From: Myxococcota bacterium | Lineage (GTDB): Bacteria > Myxococcota > UBA4151 | Assembly: GCA_028823075.1 (NCBI GenBank) | Contig: JAPKCE010000006.1 | Coordinates: forward strand, 1 to 18,966 | DNA length: 18,966 nucleotides | Direction: 5' to 3' | In this document: one piece after another, positions 1 to 7,285 of the stretch | How positions within the stretch are numbered: position 1 is the stretch's first letter | How the letters are laid out: each line of letters starts with the position of its first letter | Position numbers and translations under genes: made by a program | The notes under the pieces: model-generated | The model's database searches: none | What the model saw: the letters and a program-made list of their open reading frames with translations, nothing else | Told to the model about the DNA's origin: nothing

Positions 1-4
1 CCCC

Positions 5-718
5 GTGAAAAGAAGGGTCGATTTACTCCGGTGTTTACGCTGCGGACATGAACCTTTAACACGCCAAGGGCCGATTGCTCGCTGCTCAGATTGTGGCCGA
101 GGTTACCCTCTTCGGCGCTCGGGTTTGGTGGATTTTCTACCCGAATCCGAAGACGATGACCGCCGTTCTTCACGCTTAATAAACCCGCTGCATTGGCTTA
201 GAAAAACCCAAGAACAGTATCGGCAGCGCCTGGCGCCACCGGACACCGACTTGCACCGTATCATGGCTAAACACCAAGGAGGTATGCTCTTGCATTTGGG
301 CTGCGGCACCGGGTTGATACTCGACGAGTTGGCAAGACATTCTTGGCGGCTGCGCATTGGCGCTGGACGCAAACTTCAGCGTTTGCTGCGCGCCCACCGA
401 CGGACCAGCGCCGAACATTCTTTGCTCTTGTTGCGCTGCAGCCCTTACCGCTTGCCCTTGCGCGACAAAACGATCGACTGCTTGTTGCTGCACAATCCCT
501 TTGTCGAAATGAAAGACCCTCAAGCCGCTATGCATGAGGTGCTGCGCGTCATGAACCTTCAAGGTCAACTGATCTGCAGGGTTGAAAAAGGCCAGGAGGA
601 GGCTTTGCAAACCCTACTTAGCGCCAACGGGTTTATCAGCTACCGAGTCGGGGTCTGGTGGGTCAGTATGCGCGTCAAAAACACTCAGGAAGTCTCTTTT
701 CGCGACCAGGCTTTATAG
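5..718 (+). CDS. Zinc-ribbon plus class I SAM methyltransferase-like protein
   Basis: The 237-residue protein opens with a CxxC...CxxC zinc ribbon (Cys10, Cys13, Cys27, Cys30), like the Trm112-type ribbon at the front of many UbiE-like methyltransferases. A class I SAM-methyltransferase core follows: motif I LHLGCGTG at about residues 96-103, and the typical late motif with an NPF...DP..A..E.LRV pattern at about 159-180. The substrate cannot be told. The second strand, where the family normally has an acidic residue that holds the SAM ribose, reads RIGAGRK, so SAM binding may be weak or altered. The start used is GTG at 5. The frame is open to the window edge, so the true start may lie upstream. 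The 3' end overlaps the minus-strand methyltransferase gene by 34 bases (685-718), tail to tail. The methyltransferase-fold call is good; activity is uncertain. Confidence 0.75.
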   Translation: MKRRVDLLRCLRCGHEPLTRQGPIARCSDCGRGYPLRRSGLVDFLPESEDDDRRSSRLINPLHWLRKTQEQYRQRLAPPDTDLHRIMAKHQGGMLLHLGCGTGLILDELARHSWRLRIGAGRKLQRLLRAHRRTSAEHSLLLLRCSPYRLPLRDKTIDCLLLHNPFVEMKDPQAAMHEVLRVMNLQGQLICRVEKGQEEALQTLLSANGFISYRVGVWWVSMRVKNTQEVSFRDQAL

Positions 719-1290
719 ACCATCGCTGGCGGGGTGTTACGCCAGATCGTCTGACCGCTCTCAACGCTCTCAAAGTACTCATTGAGCAGCGCCGAAAAGC
801 GTCGAGCGCTAGGCAGTTCTTTGCCATGGACGTAGGCGAAGGTGGTAAAACCACCGCCCGGCTTTAGACTGCTGCTCACCGCGGCTAAAATTGAGCGCTG
901 CAACTGCTCATCGAACATAGCAAAGGGGAGGCCGCAGATCACCGCGTCAAAGGGCGCCAAAGAGCGCTCCTCTGCACAAGCGGCGAGCTCGGACGCATCG
1001 CCATGAACGAGATCGAGTTCGGGATAACGACGCCTTAACAAACGCACCCATTGGGCATCTTTTTCGATCGCCAACAAAGACGCGTCTAGCGCTTTCCGCT
1101 CAAGCAAAACGCGCGTTGCTACACCGGTTCCAGGGCCTAACTCAGCCAAAGACTGAGCCGTTTCTATATCCATACCGCGCAACAGTTCTTCGACCAAATG
1201 GATAGAAGAGGGCTGTAAAGCACCTTGGACTTTTGGCCGTAAAAAGAAGCGCCCAAAGAAACGTAAGCGATCGCCTATTCCGGTTGCCAT
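685..1290 (-). CDS. PmtA-like phospholipid N-methyltransferase / rRNA-dimethylase-like SAM methyltransferase
   Basis: This is a 201-residue class I methyltransferase. Motif I is ELGPGTG (residues 50-56), and the acidic post-I residues are in AIEKD (74-78), so SAM binding looks intact. The CGLPF segment in the motif IV position and the late WRNTPPAMVY segment are typical of the PmtA family, which methylates phosphatidylethanolamine towards phosphatidylcholine at the membrane. Related small methyltransferases use other substrates, so the substrate is inferred. ATG at 1290 has an AAGG ribosome site seven bases upstream. The start lies inside the end of the preceding minus-strand gene (16-base overlap, 1275-1290), suggesting coupled translation. 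It is the last gene of the minus-strand block, and its stop lies inside the convergent gene on the other strand. Confidence 0.82.
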   Translation of the reverse strand: MATGIGDRLRFFGRFFLRPKVQGALQPSSIHLVEELLRGMDIETAQSLAELGPGTGVATRVLLERKALDASLLAIEKDAQWVRLLRRRYPELDLVHGDASELAACAEERSLAPFDAVICGLPFAMFDEQLQRSILAAVSSSLKPGGGFTTFAYVHGKELPSARRFSALLNEYFESVESGQTIWRNTPPAMVYKAWSRKETS

Positions 1291-1880
1291 GACGTGACCT
1301 TCTGCAAATAAGAAACTCTAATAATCATGCGTGCTACGCCTTTAGGAGCACCACTCAGCGGTAAAATGTCGACGAACTCCGAATCCAAATTACTCGCCAA
1401 ATGGCCTTTAATCTGTCGCCCTTCTCTCGTCAATAAGAGACGTCCCGGGCCCGGTATGACACCATCGTCTGAAGCCAGATACAAAACCTGCACTGCCGAT
1501 CTCGCAAAAGGCTTTCCATCCACACTAGGTTGAGGGCCCCACAGCAGTTGACCTTGCAAGCTACTACCGTCAGCGAGAGCGGCTCGCCCCCGAGCGATTA
1601 GGGCTCCGGCCAACTGCGGCTCGCCCGCAGCTTGCGGTTTTTCTTGCTCGTTGCTGATGAGCCCTCGGCGGTACAATTCAGGGTAGTCATCGAAAAAATC
1701 ACACCCGGGTAAGGGGACCCCTCTCAAAGCTTGTACATTTGTTTTTGTTGCCCGCTTTGCTGCGGCTAAGCGCTGACCGAGACGACGGTACTGATCCTCT
1801 TCGTCGGGTGGAAGTAGACCTTTTTTGCGTTTCTGAGCGAGCAGCCGAAAGGACTCGATATCGGCCTGCATATCGCTCAC
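1275..1880 (-). CDS. Hypothetical protein, 201 residues
   Basis: I do not recognise this protein with certainty. It begins with a charged helical stretch (about residues 1-40, rich in Arg, Lys and Glu, with a PPDEEDQYRRL segment). A linker rich in Ala and Gly follows, and then a C-terminal half that looks beta-rich (QVLYL, RLLLTREG, EFVDILPL, ARMIIRVSYL). The helical front plus beta C-terminus is loosely like myxobacterial PilZ-type proteins, but the PilZ RxxxR and DxSxxG motifs were not seen, so no function is assigned. I chose GTG at 1880: it gives a GTGA overlap with the stop of the preceding 61-residue gene and has a GGAAG ribosome site about eight bases upstream. TTG at 1895 or ATG at 1871 are alternatives. 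No signal peptide or membrane segment is visible, so it is probably cytoplasmic. Confidence 0.65.
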   Translation of the reverse strand: MSDMQADIESFRLLAQKRKKGLLPPDEEDQYRRLGQRLAAAKRATKTNVQALRGVPLPGCDFFDDYPELYRRGLISNEQEKPQAAGEPQLAGALIARGRAALADGSSLQGQLLWGPQPSVDGKPFARSAVQVLYLASDDGVIPGPGRLLLTREGRQIKGHLASNLDSEFVDILPLSGAPKGVARMIIRVSYLQKVTSWQPE

Positions 1881-2062
1881 GCTGAACGCTTCCAAAACAA
1901 CAAGACGCTCAGGCAGTGGTGACTGGCATCCGAGCTTTGGCGGACCTCGGTGTTAATGACCTTCAAATCGGGATGGTCCGTCAAAAACCGGGTGACTCGG
2001 GTGCCAATTTTTTCGCGCTCTGTTGCGAGCGTCGCGGAAAAGACTTCGAGACCATCATACAT
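1877..2062 (-). CDS. Small hypothetical protein, 61 residues
   Basis: This small gene lies between the LeuA-like enzyme and the 201-residue protein. It overlaps the former by eight bases (ATGTATGA, 2055-2062) and the latter by a GTGA overlap. ATG at 2062 has a GAGG ribosome site nine bases upstream, inside the end of the LeuA-like gene. The protein starts MYDGLEVFSA, continues with an amphipathic helix (ATEREKIGTRVTRFL), and ends with two predicted strands around a conserved-looking QSSDASHHCLSVLLF stretch. This layout suggests a small alpha/beta fold. No enzyme motif, signal peptide or membrane helix is seen. The tight packing suggests it is made with, and perhaps binds to, a neighbour, but that is inference. 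The ordered helix-strand pattern and the overlaps on both sides argue that it is real. Confidence 0.65.
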   Translation of the reverse strand: MYDGLEVFSATLATEREKIGTRVTRFLTDHPDLKVINTEVRQSSDASHHCLSVLLFWKRSA

Positions 2063-3284
2063 CGGCGCCAGCCTCGTTAAGCACGGCCAACAACTCATCA
2101 TCCCTTAGAATTCGCTCGCTGGATTTGGCAGCGGCAAAAAGCGCTTTTTCATGACCCTCAGAAGGCGCAATCCCGCGGCGCTTCATCCAATACCGCACAT
2201 TGCTCATGCCCGACATCGGACCGATCTCGATGACCTGTTCCATACCGAACTGCCCGGCGGGGACGCCGGAATAAACAAGATCAGCGAGCTTCGAATCGCC
2301 GCGATCTAAGGCCTTGATAATGGCCGCTGCGTGAACGCCCGTGGCGGTGCGAAAGGCGTCTTCGCCAAACACCGGGTAATTGTAAGGAAGAGGTACCTTA
2401 CAAGCCTTGGCGGCGAGGCGCACAAAGTCACCCAGACAACTCAGGTCGTGATCCCATAAACCGAGCAGCTTTAAGTTGACCAGCATCTGATCGAGGCTGG
2501 TGTTGCCTACGCGCTCACCGATACCAAGGGCGGTGCCATGCACTCGAGTAGCGCCATATTCGGCGGCCATTAAGGCGTTGGTTAGCGCTAGCCCACGATC
2601 ATTATGACCATGCCAGTCGATGCCGATATCAGCTCCCAAGCCGTCGACGAAATCGGCAGCGAAGCGAACGAGTTGGTAAACACCATGCGGTGTCGCGTGA
2701 CCGCAAGTATCGCAGAGCACCAAACGCGAAGCACCAGCTTCGATCGCCGTCTCAAACAGCACGCGAAGCTGCTCGGGACGACTGCGCGTCGTATCTTCGG
2801 TGACATAACAGACCGTCAACCCCTGAGCGACGCCAAAAGCGATGGCCTCTCGGCTGATCTCAGCAATGGTCTCAACGGTCCAATTTTCGGTGTACTGACG
2901 CACGGGCGAGGAGCCGATAAAGGTGTAAACTTCAATGGGGTGACCGGTGATCTGCTGCACTTCTGCGACCGGTATAATGTCGGCTTTGAGCGTACGCGCC
3001 GCACAATTGGGAATGATGCTCAGCTTTTCATCGCGAATCATCTTCACGAGCTCGAGAACATGCTCCTTAGCGCGAGGGCCGGCACCAGGCAGGCCGACAT
3101 CCACCACGCCAACGCCCATTTTGTCCATCATGCGGACAAGTTCGAGTTTTTGGTCGAGATCCGGGTCATTCACCGTCGGACTTTGCACTCCGTCGCGCAG
3201 AGTCTCGTCGACCAAGGTAATCTTGGTGCGGCCGAGCATCGAATTGCGTCGGCGTTCGTTCCAATCGAAAATTAGCTCTTCCAT
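2055..3284 (-). CDS. LeuA/HMGL-type acyltransferase (isopropylmalate/citramalate/homocitrate synthase family)
   Basis: This 409-residue enzyme belongs to the DRE-TIM metallolyase family that condenses an acyl-CoA with a 2-oxo acid. Seen motifs: DETLRDGVQ (residues 26-34), holding the metal-binding Asp and the catalytic Arg; CDTCGHATP (190-198); the metal-binding HGHND (224-228); and GIGERVGNTSL (253-263), the second family signature. It is shorter than leucine-pathway LeuA (about 510 residues) and I see no C-terminal LeuA dimer domain, so leucine feedback control is not expected. Which 2-oxo acid it uses cannot be read from the sequence; an HMG-CoA-lyase-like cleavage role is also possible. 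The ATG at 3284 directly follows the TAA of the thiolase gene (no spacer), with AAGG upstream; an internal ATG at residue 16 is an alternative. The thiolase context suggests acyl-CoA handling. Confidence 0.85.
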   Translation of the reverse strand: MEELIFDWNERRRNSMLGRTKITLVDETLRDGVQSPTVNDPDLDQKLELVRMMDKMGVGVVDVGLPGAGPRAKEHVLELVKMIRDEKLSIIPNCAARTLKADIIPVAEVQQITGHPIEVYTFIGSSPVRQYTENWTVETIAEISREAIAFGVAQGLTVCYVTEDTTRSRPEQLRVLFETAIEAGASRLVLCDTCGHATPHGVYQLVRFAADFVDGLGADIGIDWHGHNDRGLALTNALMAAEYGATRVHGTALGIGERVGNTSLDQMLVNLKLLGLWDHDLSCLGDFVRLAAKACKVPLPYNYPVFGEDAFRTATGVHAAAIIKALDRGDSKLADLVYSGVPAGQFGMEQVIEIGPMSGMSNVRYWMKRRGIAPSEGHEKALFAAAKSSERILRDDELLAVLNEAGADV

Positions 3285-4475
3285 TTAGTCTACCTTTACG
3301 ATGACCGCGATGCCCTGACCGCCGCCGATACAAGCGCTGCCCAGACCCAAACCGCCGCCGCGTCGACGCAGAGCATGAATGAGATGAGCGGTGATGCGCG
3401 CGCCGCTAGCGGCCAAAGGATGCCCAAGAGCGATGGCACCACCGCAAGCGTTTACACGGTCAATATCGATACCCAAAGCCTTGGCACAGCCAATAACTTG
3501 CGGTGCGAAAGCTTCGTTGATCTCGATGAGGTCCATATCGTCCAGGCTAAGACCTGCACGCTGTAAAGCCTGCTTCGAGCTCTCGACTGGGCCCAGGCCC
3601 ATCAAACTCGGTTCGCAGCCCGTAACACCCCAACTGACCAAACGAGCGATTGGAGATAAGCCTTTACGTTCGGCGTAGGCCGCGCTGCTGAGCACCAAAG
3701 CGCCTGCTCCGTCGCAGATACCCGATGCGGCACCCGCATGAATGACGCCATCTTTCTTAAAAATTTTCGGCAGTTTGGCGAGTCCCTCGCGGGTGCTTTG
3801 GGGGCGCGGGTGCTCATCGGAGCTGATCACCTTGTCACCACGCCGGCTACGAATCGTCACCGGTGCTATCTCTGCGTCGAAATGTCCGGCTTCTTGGGCG
3901 GCTTGCCAGCGCTGTTGGCTGGCGATGGAGAAGGCGTCGACCTCGTCCTGAGTGACGCCATACTTTTCAGCGATATTCTCGGCGGTCAGCGCCATGGGCA
4001 CATTGCAAAACGTGTCCGTCAAACTCTCCCAAAGAGCGTCTTCCATCTTGGGCGTGCGACCTAGGGGGACGCCCCAACGAGTCCCGCGCAGTACGAAAGG
4101 CGCCTGGCTCATGCTCTCGGCACCACCGCTGAGCACAAGCTCGGCCTGACCGGTTAGAATCTGCTCGGCGCCCGTAACAACGCCTTGAAAGCCCGAACCG
4201 CAAAGCCGGTTGAGGGTGATGGCAGGAACACTTTGAGGCAAGCCGGCGCGCAAGCCCACATGGCGAGCATGATAAAGTGCATCGGCGCTGGTTTGCAGGA
4301 CATTACCAAAGGCTACATGCCCGTAATCTTCTTTGTCAGCGCCAGCAGATTCAATGGCTGCCTCGGCGGCGATAACGCCCAGGTCCGTCGCACTCAAACC
4401 TTTCATAGAGCCACCAAAGGCTCCAAAAGGTGTGCGTTTGGCGGAGAGAAAGACGAGCGAATCGGCGTGGTTCAT
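3285..4475 (-). CDS. Acetyl-CoA C-acyltransferase (3-ketoacyl-CoA thiolase), ACAA2-like
   Basis: This is a complete thiolase of 396 residues. It shows the nucleophile Cys92 in NRLCGSGF, the NEAFA motif, His352 in GGAIALGHP, and Cys382 in GSACIGGGQG. It would cleave 3-ketoacyl-CoA with CoA, or run the reverse condensation of two acetyl-CoA. From memory, long stretches (RTPFGA.GG, LCGSGFQ, ESMSQAP, GLGLGSACIGGGQGIAVI-like) resemble the animal mitochondrial ACAA2 thiolase more than FadA, so breakdown of short and medium chains is likely. I use ATG at 4475 because a GGAG ribosome site sits six bases upstream and the protein then starts right before the first strand; an in-frame extension to 4532 lacks support. 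The stop TAA touches the ATG of the LeuA-like gene. A 78-base gap separates it from the upstream lipoprotein gene. Confidence 0.93.
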   Translation of the reverse strand: MNHADSLVFLSAKRTPFGAFGGSMKGLSATDLGVIAAEAAIESAGADKEDYGHVAFGNVLQTSADALYHARHVGLRAGLPQSVPAITLNRLCGSGFQGVVTGAEQILTGQAELVLSGGAESMSQAPFVLRGTRWGVPLGRTPKMEDALWESLTDTFCNVPMALTAENIAEKYGVTQDEVDAFSIASQQRWQAAQEAGHFDAEIAPVTIRSRRGDKVISSDEHPRPQSTREGLAKLPKIFKKDGVIHAGAASGICDGAGALVLSSAAYAERKGLSPIARLVSWGVTGCEPSLMGLGPVESSKQALQRAGLSLDDMDLIEINEAFAPQVIGCAKALGIDIDRVNACGGAIALGHPLAASGARITAHLIHALRRRGGGLGLGSACIGGGQGIAVIVKVD

Positions 4476-4553
4476 AAAAACTCCAGTGGAACAAGGTTCA
4501 GGATGTGCGAGCCGCTCATAGCGGGCCAGCAAGCGGCCGTCGACCGAGGCCTT

Positions 4554-5948
4554 TTATGGGCTGAGATCGGCTGCTGAGCGAGGCGCCAGACTGTGCTGAC
4601 CAAAAGCCTCTTCAGCGATCCCTACGACCCGGCTAAAGCTGGTGCCTTGGACGCGGGTGAAGGCGTCACCATCGCTCATATCGGGCCAGAGCCGGGTCGT
4701 TAGACGCAGCCCGTTGACCGAGACAGTGCCAAAGTCTGTGCAGTCTTCGGCGCCCCGAGGGCAAGGCTCACCGTCGTCGCTGTCGGGGTTCGGCTGGTCG
4801 ATGACGACGTTCTCAATCGCCACCAACACGCCCTCCCAAGGTTCGGCGTTGTTGTCGCTATCGGAAGCGCCCGCTAGCTCCCCCGGAATGACGATGCTGG
4901 GCTCAGGAACCTCACCGCTCCCGGTCACCTCGACACGGGCTCGAATAATCTGCGATTGGTTGTAAAACTCGCTGTAGGTACCCTCGACGTTGACGATGGA
5001 ACCCGGCGCAAGCTCAGGAAGCTGCGAGCTACCGAAAAAGACATAAATACCGGAATACTGGCCGCGACCTTGTTGAACCCAGAAACCGCGACGCTCCTCC
5101 TGACTCACATGAGACACCGCCGTCACAACAACGCCGCTCAATGCCACGGGAGTATTTTCAGCCAGCTCGCCCTGTTGAATCTGTTGCACTGTAACGGTCA
5201 GGTCGGGGGCGCCGCCGACCACATCAAAGTCCTCGGCGCTGCGCGGCAAGAGCTTGCGTTTGTCAAAGCTCAAATGAGCGATGCCGGTAATGGAATTAAA
5301 TTCGGTGCCGGCGAGCCTTAAAAAGACACGCCCGTTGCGCAATTCGCTGAACAGATCATCATCGAGCACCAGGCCATCATTGAGCTCGATCTGGCCAAAG
5401 TCATCGTCGGGACCATCCGGGTTGGCGTTGACGATACTCAAAGCCTCAGCGCGAACGAGCATGCCTTCATACGATGCGCTGATCGCCAAATCAGCCGCCG
5501 AAACGAGCAGCGGTTCGGGCAATTGCCCCTCGCGCATCGCCAAGATGGTCGGGAACTTGATCTGTTTAAGGTCGTTGAAAATGGTAAACACACCCTGCAG
5601 GTCGATCTCTTTACCGACGCTCAGCCCTTCGCTGTCAGCGGCCTCAGAACCGAACAGGTACATGCCGCTGTCCGGACCACTTCCCTGCTGAACCCACAGT
5701 CCACGACCCGGGCTGATGGCGGTCACCACGACGGCCTCGACCAGGACCTGCGTTTCGGCAGCGATGGTGCCGCTGCGCAATTCTTGAATCCGAGTCGCTT
5801 GGCTCGGGACGCCAAGGTCCGGGCGCGCGCTGCCACTGTCCCGAATGACCCCAGCATCGGCTGTCGGATCTCCGCCGCCTTGGTTGCCCTCGGACATTGG
5901 GCAAGCGGTGAGCAAAAGAGGCAGAGCGATTAAAACAAGTTGGCGCAT
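4554..5948 (-). CDS. Secreted lipoprotein with two tandem OB-fold-like modules
   Basis: This 464-residue protein has a short lipobox signal peptide ending LLLTAC, with the lipidated Cys at residue 16, followed by a Gly/Asp-rich linker to about residue 50. The rest is two related units of about 200 residues. Each starts with a 'V(V)VTA(I/V)S' strand, then a (L/F)WVQQG.G..SG.Y.F motif (residues 84-99 and 289-305), then an acidic DxD-rich loop (NPDGPDDDFG; NPDSDDGEPC), and ends with an LLPRSAEDF or LAPRSAADL motif. The pattern resembles the OB-fold-type domains of many bacterial secreted lipoproteins. No catalytic site is evident; the acidic loops could bind metal. Unit 2 carries an extra Cys pair (about residues 396 and 403). 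The ATG at 5948 has GGGA nine bases upstream; TTG at 5963 is a poorer start. Function unknown, probably cell surface. Confidence 0.83.
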   Translation of the reverse strand: MRQLVLIALPLLLTACPMSEGNQGGGDPTADAGVIRDSGSARPDLGVPSQATRIQELRSGTIAAETQVLVEAVVVTAISPGRGLWVQQGSGPDSGMYLFGSEAADSEGLSVGKEIDLQGVFTIFNDLKQIKFPTILAMREGQLPEPLLVSAADLAISASYEGMLVRAEALSIVNANPDGPDDDFGQIELNDGLVLDDDLFSELRNGRVFLRLAGTEFNSITGIAHLSFDKRKLLPRSAEDFDVVGGAPDLTVTVQQIQQGELAENTPVALSGVVVTAVSHVSQEERRGFWVQQGRGQYSGIYVFFGSSQLPELAPGSIVNVEGTYSEFYNQSQIIRARVEVTGSGEVPEPSIVIPGELAGASDSDNNAEPWEGVLVAIENVVIDQPNPDSDDGEPCPRGAEDCTDFGTVSVNGLRLTTRLWPDMSDGDAFTRVQGTSFSRVVGIAEEAFGQHSLAPRSAADLSP

Positions 5949-6067
5949 GGTTTTTGTTCCCAATGTTGAGCCAGGGAGAAAGCGCAGGCAGCGCCGAGTT
6001 GCAAGGAAATGCGGCAGCTATCGGTCGCGCTACCGAGAAGGCGGCGCAGCCTTCAAGAGCGTTAGCG

Positions 6068-7285
6068 TCAGACTGAAGGCAGTTCGAGGGTAAAGGAGAA
6101 GCAGCAACCTTTTCCCGGCTCGCTATCGAGTTTCAACTCACCGCCCATCTGCTTCACCAAGTCTTTGCTGATCGTCAGCCCAAGGCCATCACCGCTACTG
6201 TCATCACCGTGCTGCCCCGATTCGAAGAGTTGGTTGTAGCGTGACGCCTCGATGCCGAGGCCATCATCGCTCACATAAAACCGCACCTTCTGTCCGGGCG
6301 CTGTCTGCGCTCCTATGAGCACTTTACTGGCCTGAGCATGGAGCAGCGCGTTACGCGTTAAGTTGATGAGCACCTGACGCAATTGACGCGGCTGGCCAAG
6401 CCGCTTGTTTTGTAGGACGCCTTCATAGACACCTAGCAATTCGGTCTCGGTACTAGCGGCTTGCAGGGCATAGAGCTTACTCACCCTTTGCAACTGTTCG
6501 GACACATCAAAAGCCACGATTTGGCGCTGGGCAGGCACTTCTTTGTCGCTATAATACTCGATGAGATCCGTTGTGATGGCGAGCATATCGTTGGAGACTA
6601 ACTCAAGCGTCTCCACGTATTCGAGCTGTTTGGGGCTGAGTTCGCTGTGACGCAACATATCGATATGCCCAGTAAGTCCGACGAGCGGGGTACGCAGTTC
6701 ATGACTAACCGAACGAATAGCGCTTGAAAGCCGCGTCCTAGCGTTTTTTTCGGCTCGAGAGATGAGCATAAAGATGGACAGAAGCACCACCGTCAACAAC
6801 AGCACCGAGGCGGTGTAGAAGACGGATTTTCCCGTGCCGACGGGCGGGTGAGCATAAGCTACCCAGCCGAAAGTATCGCTCAAGAAAAGGGTGATGATCG
6901 TCAGCATGCTCAAAGCCGCCATGCGCAGAGCGATTTTTCTATTAAAAAGGACCAACGCAATGATCGGCGCCACCGCGAACCAAGGCGAGATGCGCTGAGC
7001 GCCTTGACCACTGAGCAGATGCGAAGCCAGGGGCACAATGTAGGTCATCATCACGATACCCAAAGCGGCATGATCATAGCGACGGCTAAGTTTCAGTAAG
7101 AACGGCGTTGCGAAGGCAAGGCCCCCGGCGCTGAAGAGTACCAAACCGCTCACCATGCGACCCAAGAGGAACTGACCGATACCGAGCGAAACACCGACAA
7201 AGCCCAGGGTATACGCCAGCGCTGCCAACAGCTTTAGGCGATCCAAGCCCCCGGCGTTCGTCTCGGGCAGACCCACATAACTCAT
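6068..7285 (-). CDS. Membrane sensor histidine kinase
   Basis: The protein has 405 residues. The first 175 hold about six hydrophobic segments (around 18-40, 43-65, 72-91, 103-118, 121-138 and 156-176), a membrane sensor without a large periplasmic domain. A HisKA domain follows with the phospho-acceptor His195 in SVSHELRTP, and then the HATPase_c domain: N box INLTRNALLHA (307-317), G1 box VSDDGLGI (338-345) and G2 box GDGLGLTIS (365-373). All catalytic elements look intact. The signal is unknown. No response regulator gene lies nearby, so it is an orphan kinase within this window. Its ATG at 7285 overlaps the SDR stop in an ATGA junction, so the two are probably translated together. It is the last gene of a four-gene run starting at 9362. 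Confidence 0.93.
   Translation of the reverse strand: MSYVGLPETNAGGLDRLKLLAALAYTLGFVGVSLGIGQFLLGRMVSGLVLFSAGGLAFATPFLLKLSRRYDHAALGIVMMTYIVPLASHLLSGQGAQRISPWFAVAPIIALVLFNRKIALRMAALSMLTIITLFLSDTFGWVAYAHPPVGTGKSVFYTASVLLLTVVLLSIFMLISRAEKNARTRLSSAIRSVSHELRTPLVGLTGHIDMLRHSELSPKQLEYVETLELVSNDMLAITTDLIEYYSDKEVPAQRQIVAFDVSEQLQRVSKLYALQAASTETELLGVYEGVLQNKRLGQPRQLRQVLINLTRNALLHAQASKVLIGAQTAPGQKVRFYVSDDGLGIEASRYNQLFESGQHGDDSSGDGLGLTISKDLVKQMGGELKLDSEPGKGCCFSFTLELPSV

Noticed and set aside
176..610. Minus-strand open frame of 144 codons in the first gene
   Set aside because: It is antisense to the zinc-ribbon methyltransferase-like gene, has no family pattern and no ribosome site.
2604..3275. Plus-strand frame of 223 codons within the LeuA-like gene
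   Set aside because: It is the antisense shadow of a gene with clear catalytic motifs.
4511..4537. Inverted repeat GCCGCT/AGCGGC with a 15-base loop, as terminator of the module-duplicated lipoprotein
   Set aside because: The stem is short, the loop long, and no T run follows on the minus strand.
6021..6036. Inverted repeat TCGGT/ACCGA in the histidine kinase to lipoprotein gap
   Set aside because: Only five pairs and no T tract; similar matches are expected by chance at this base composition.
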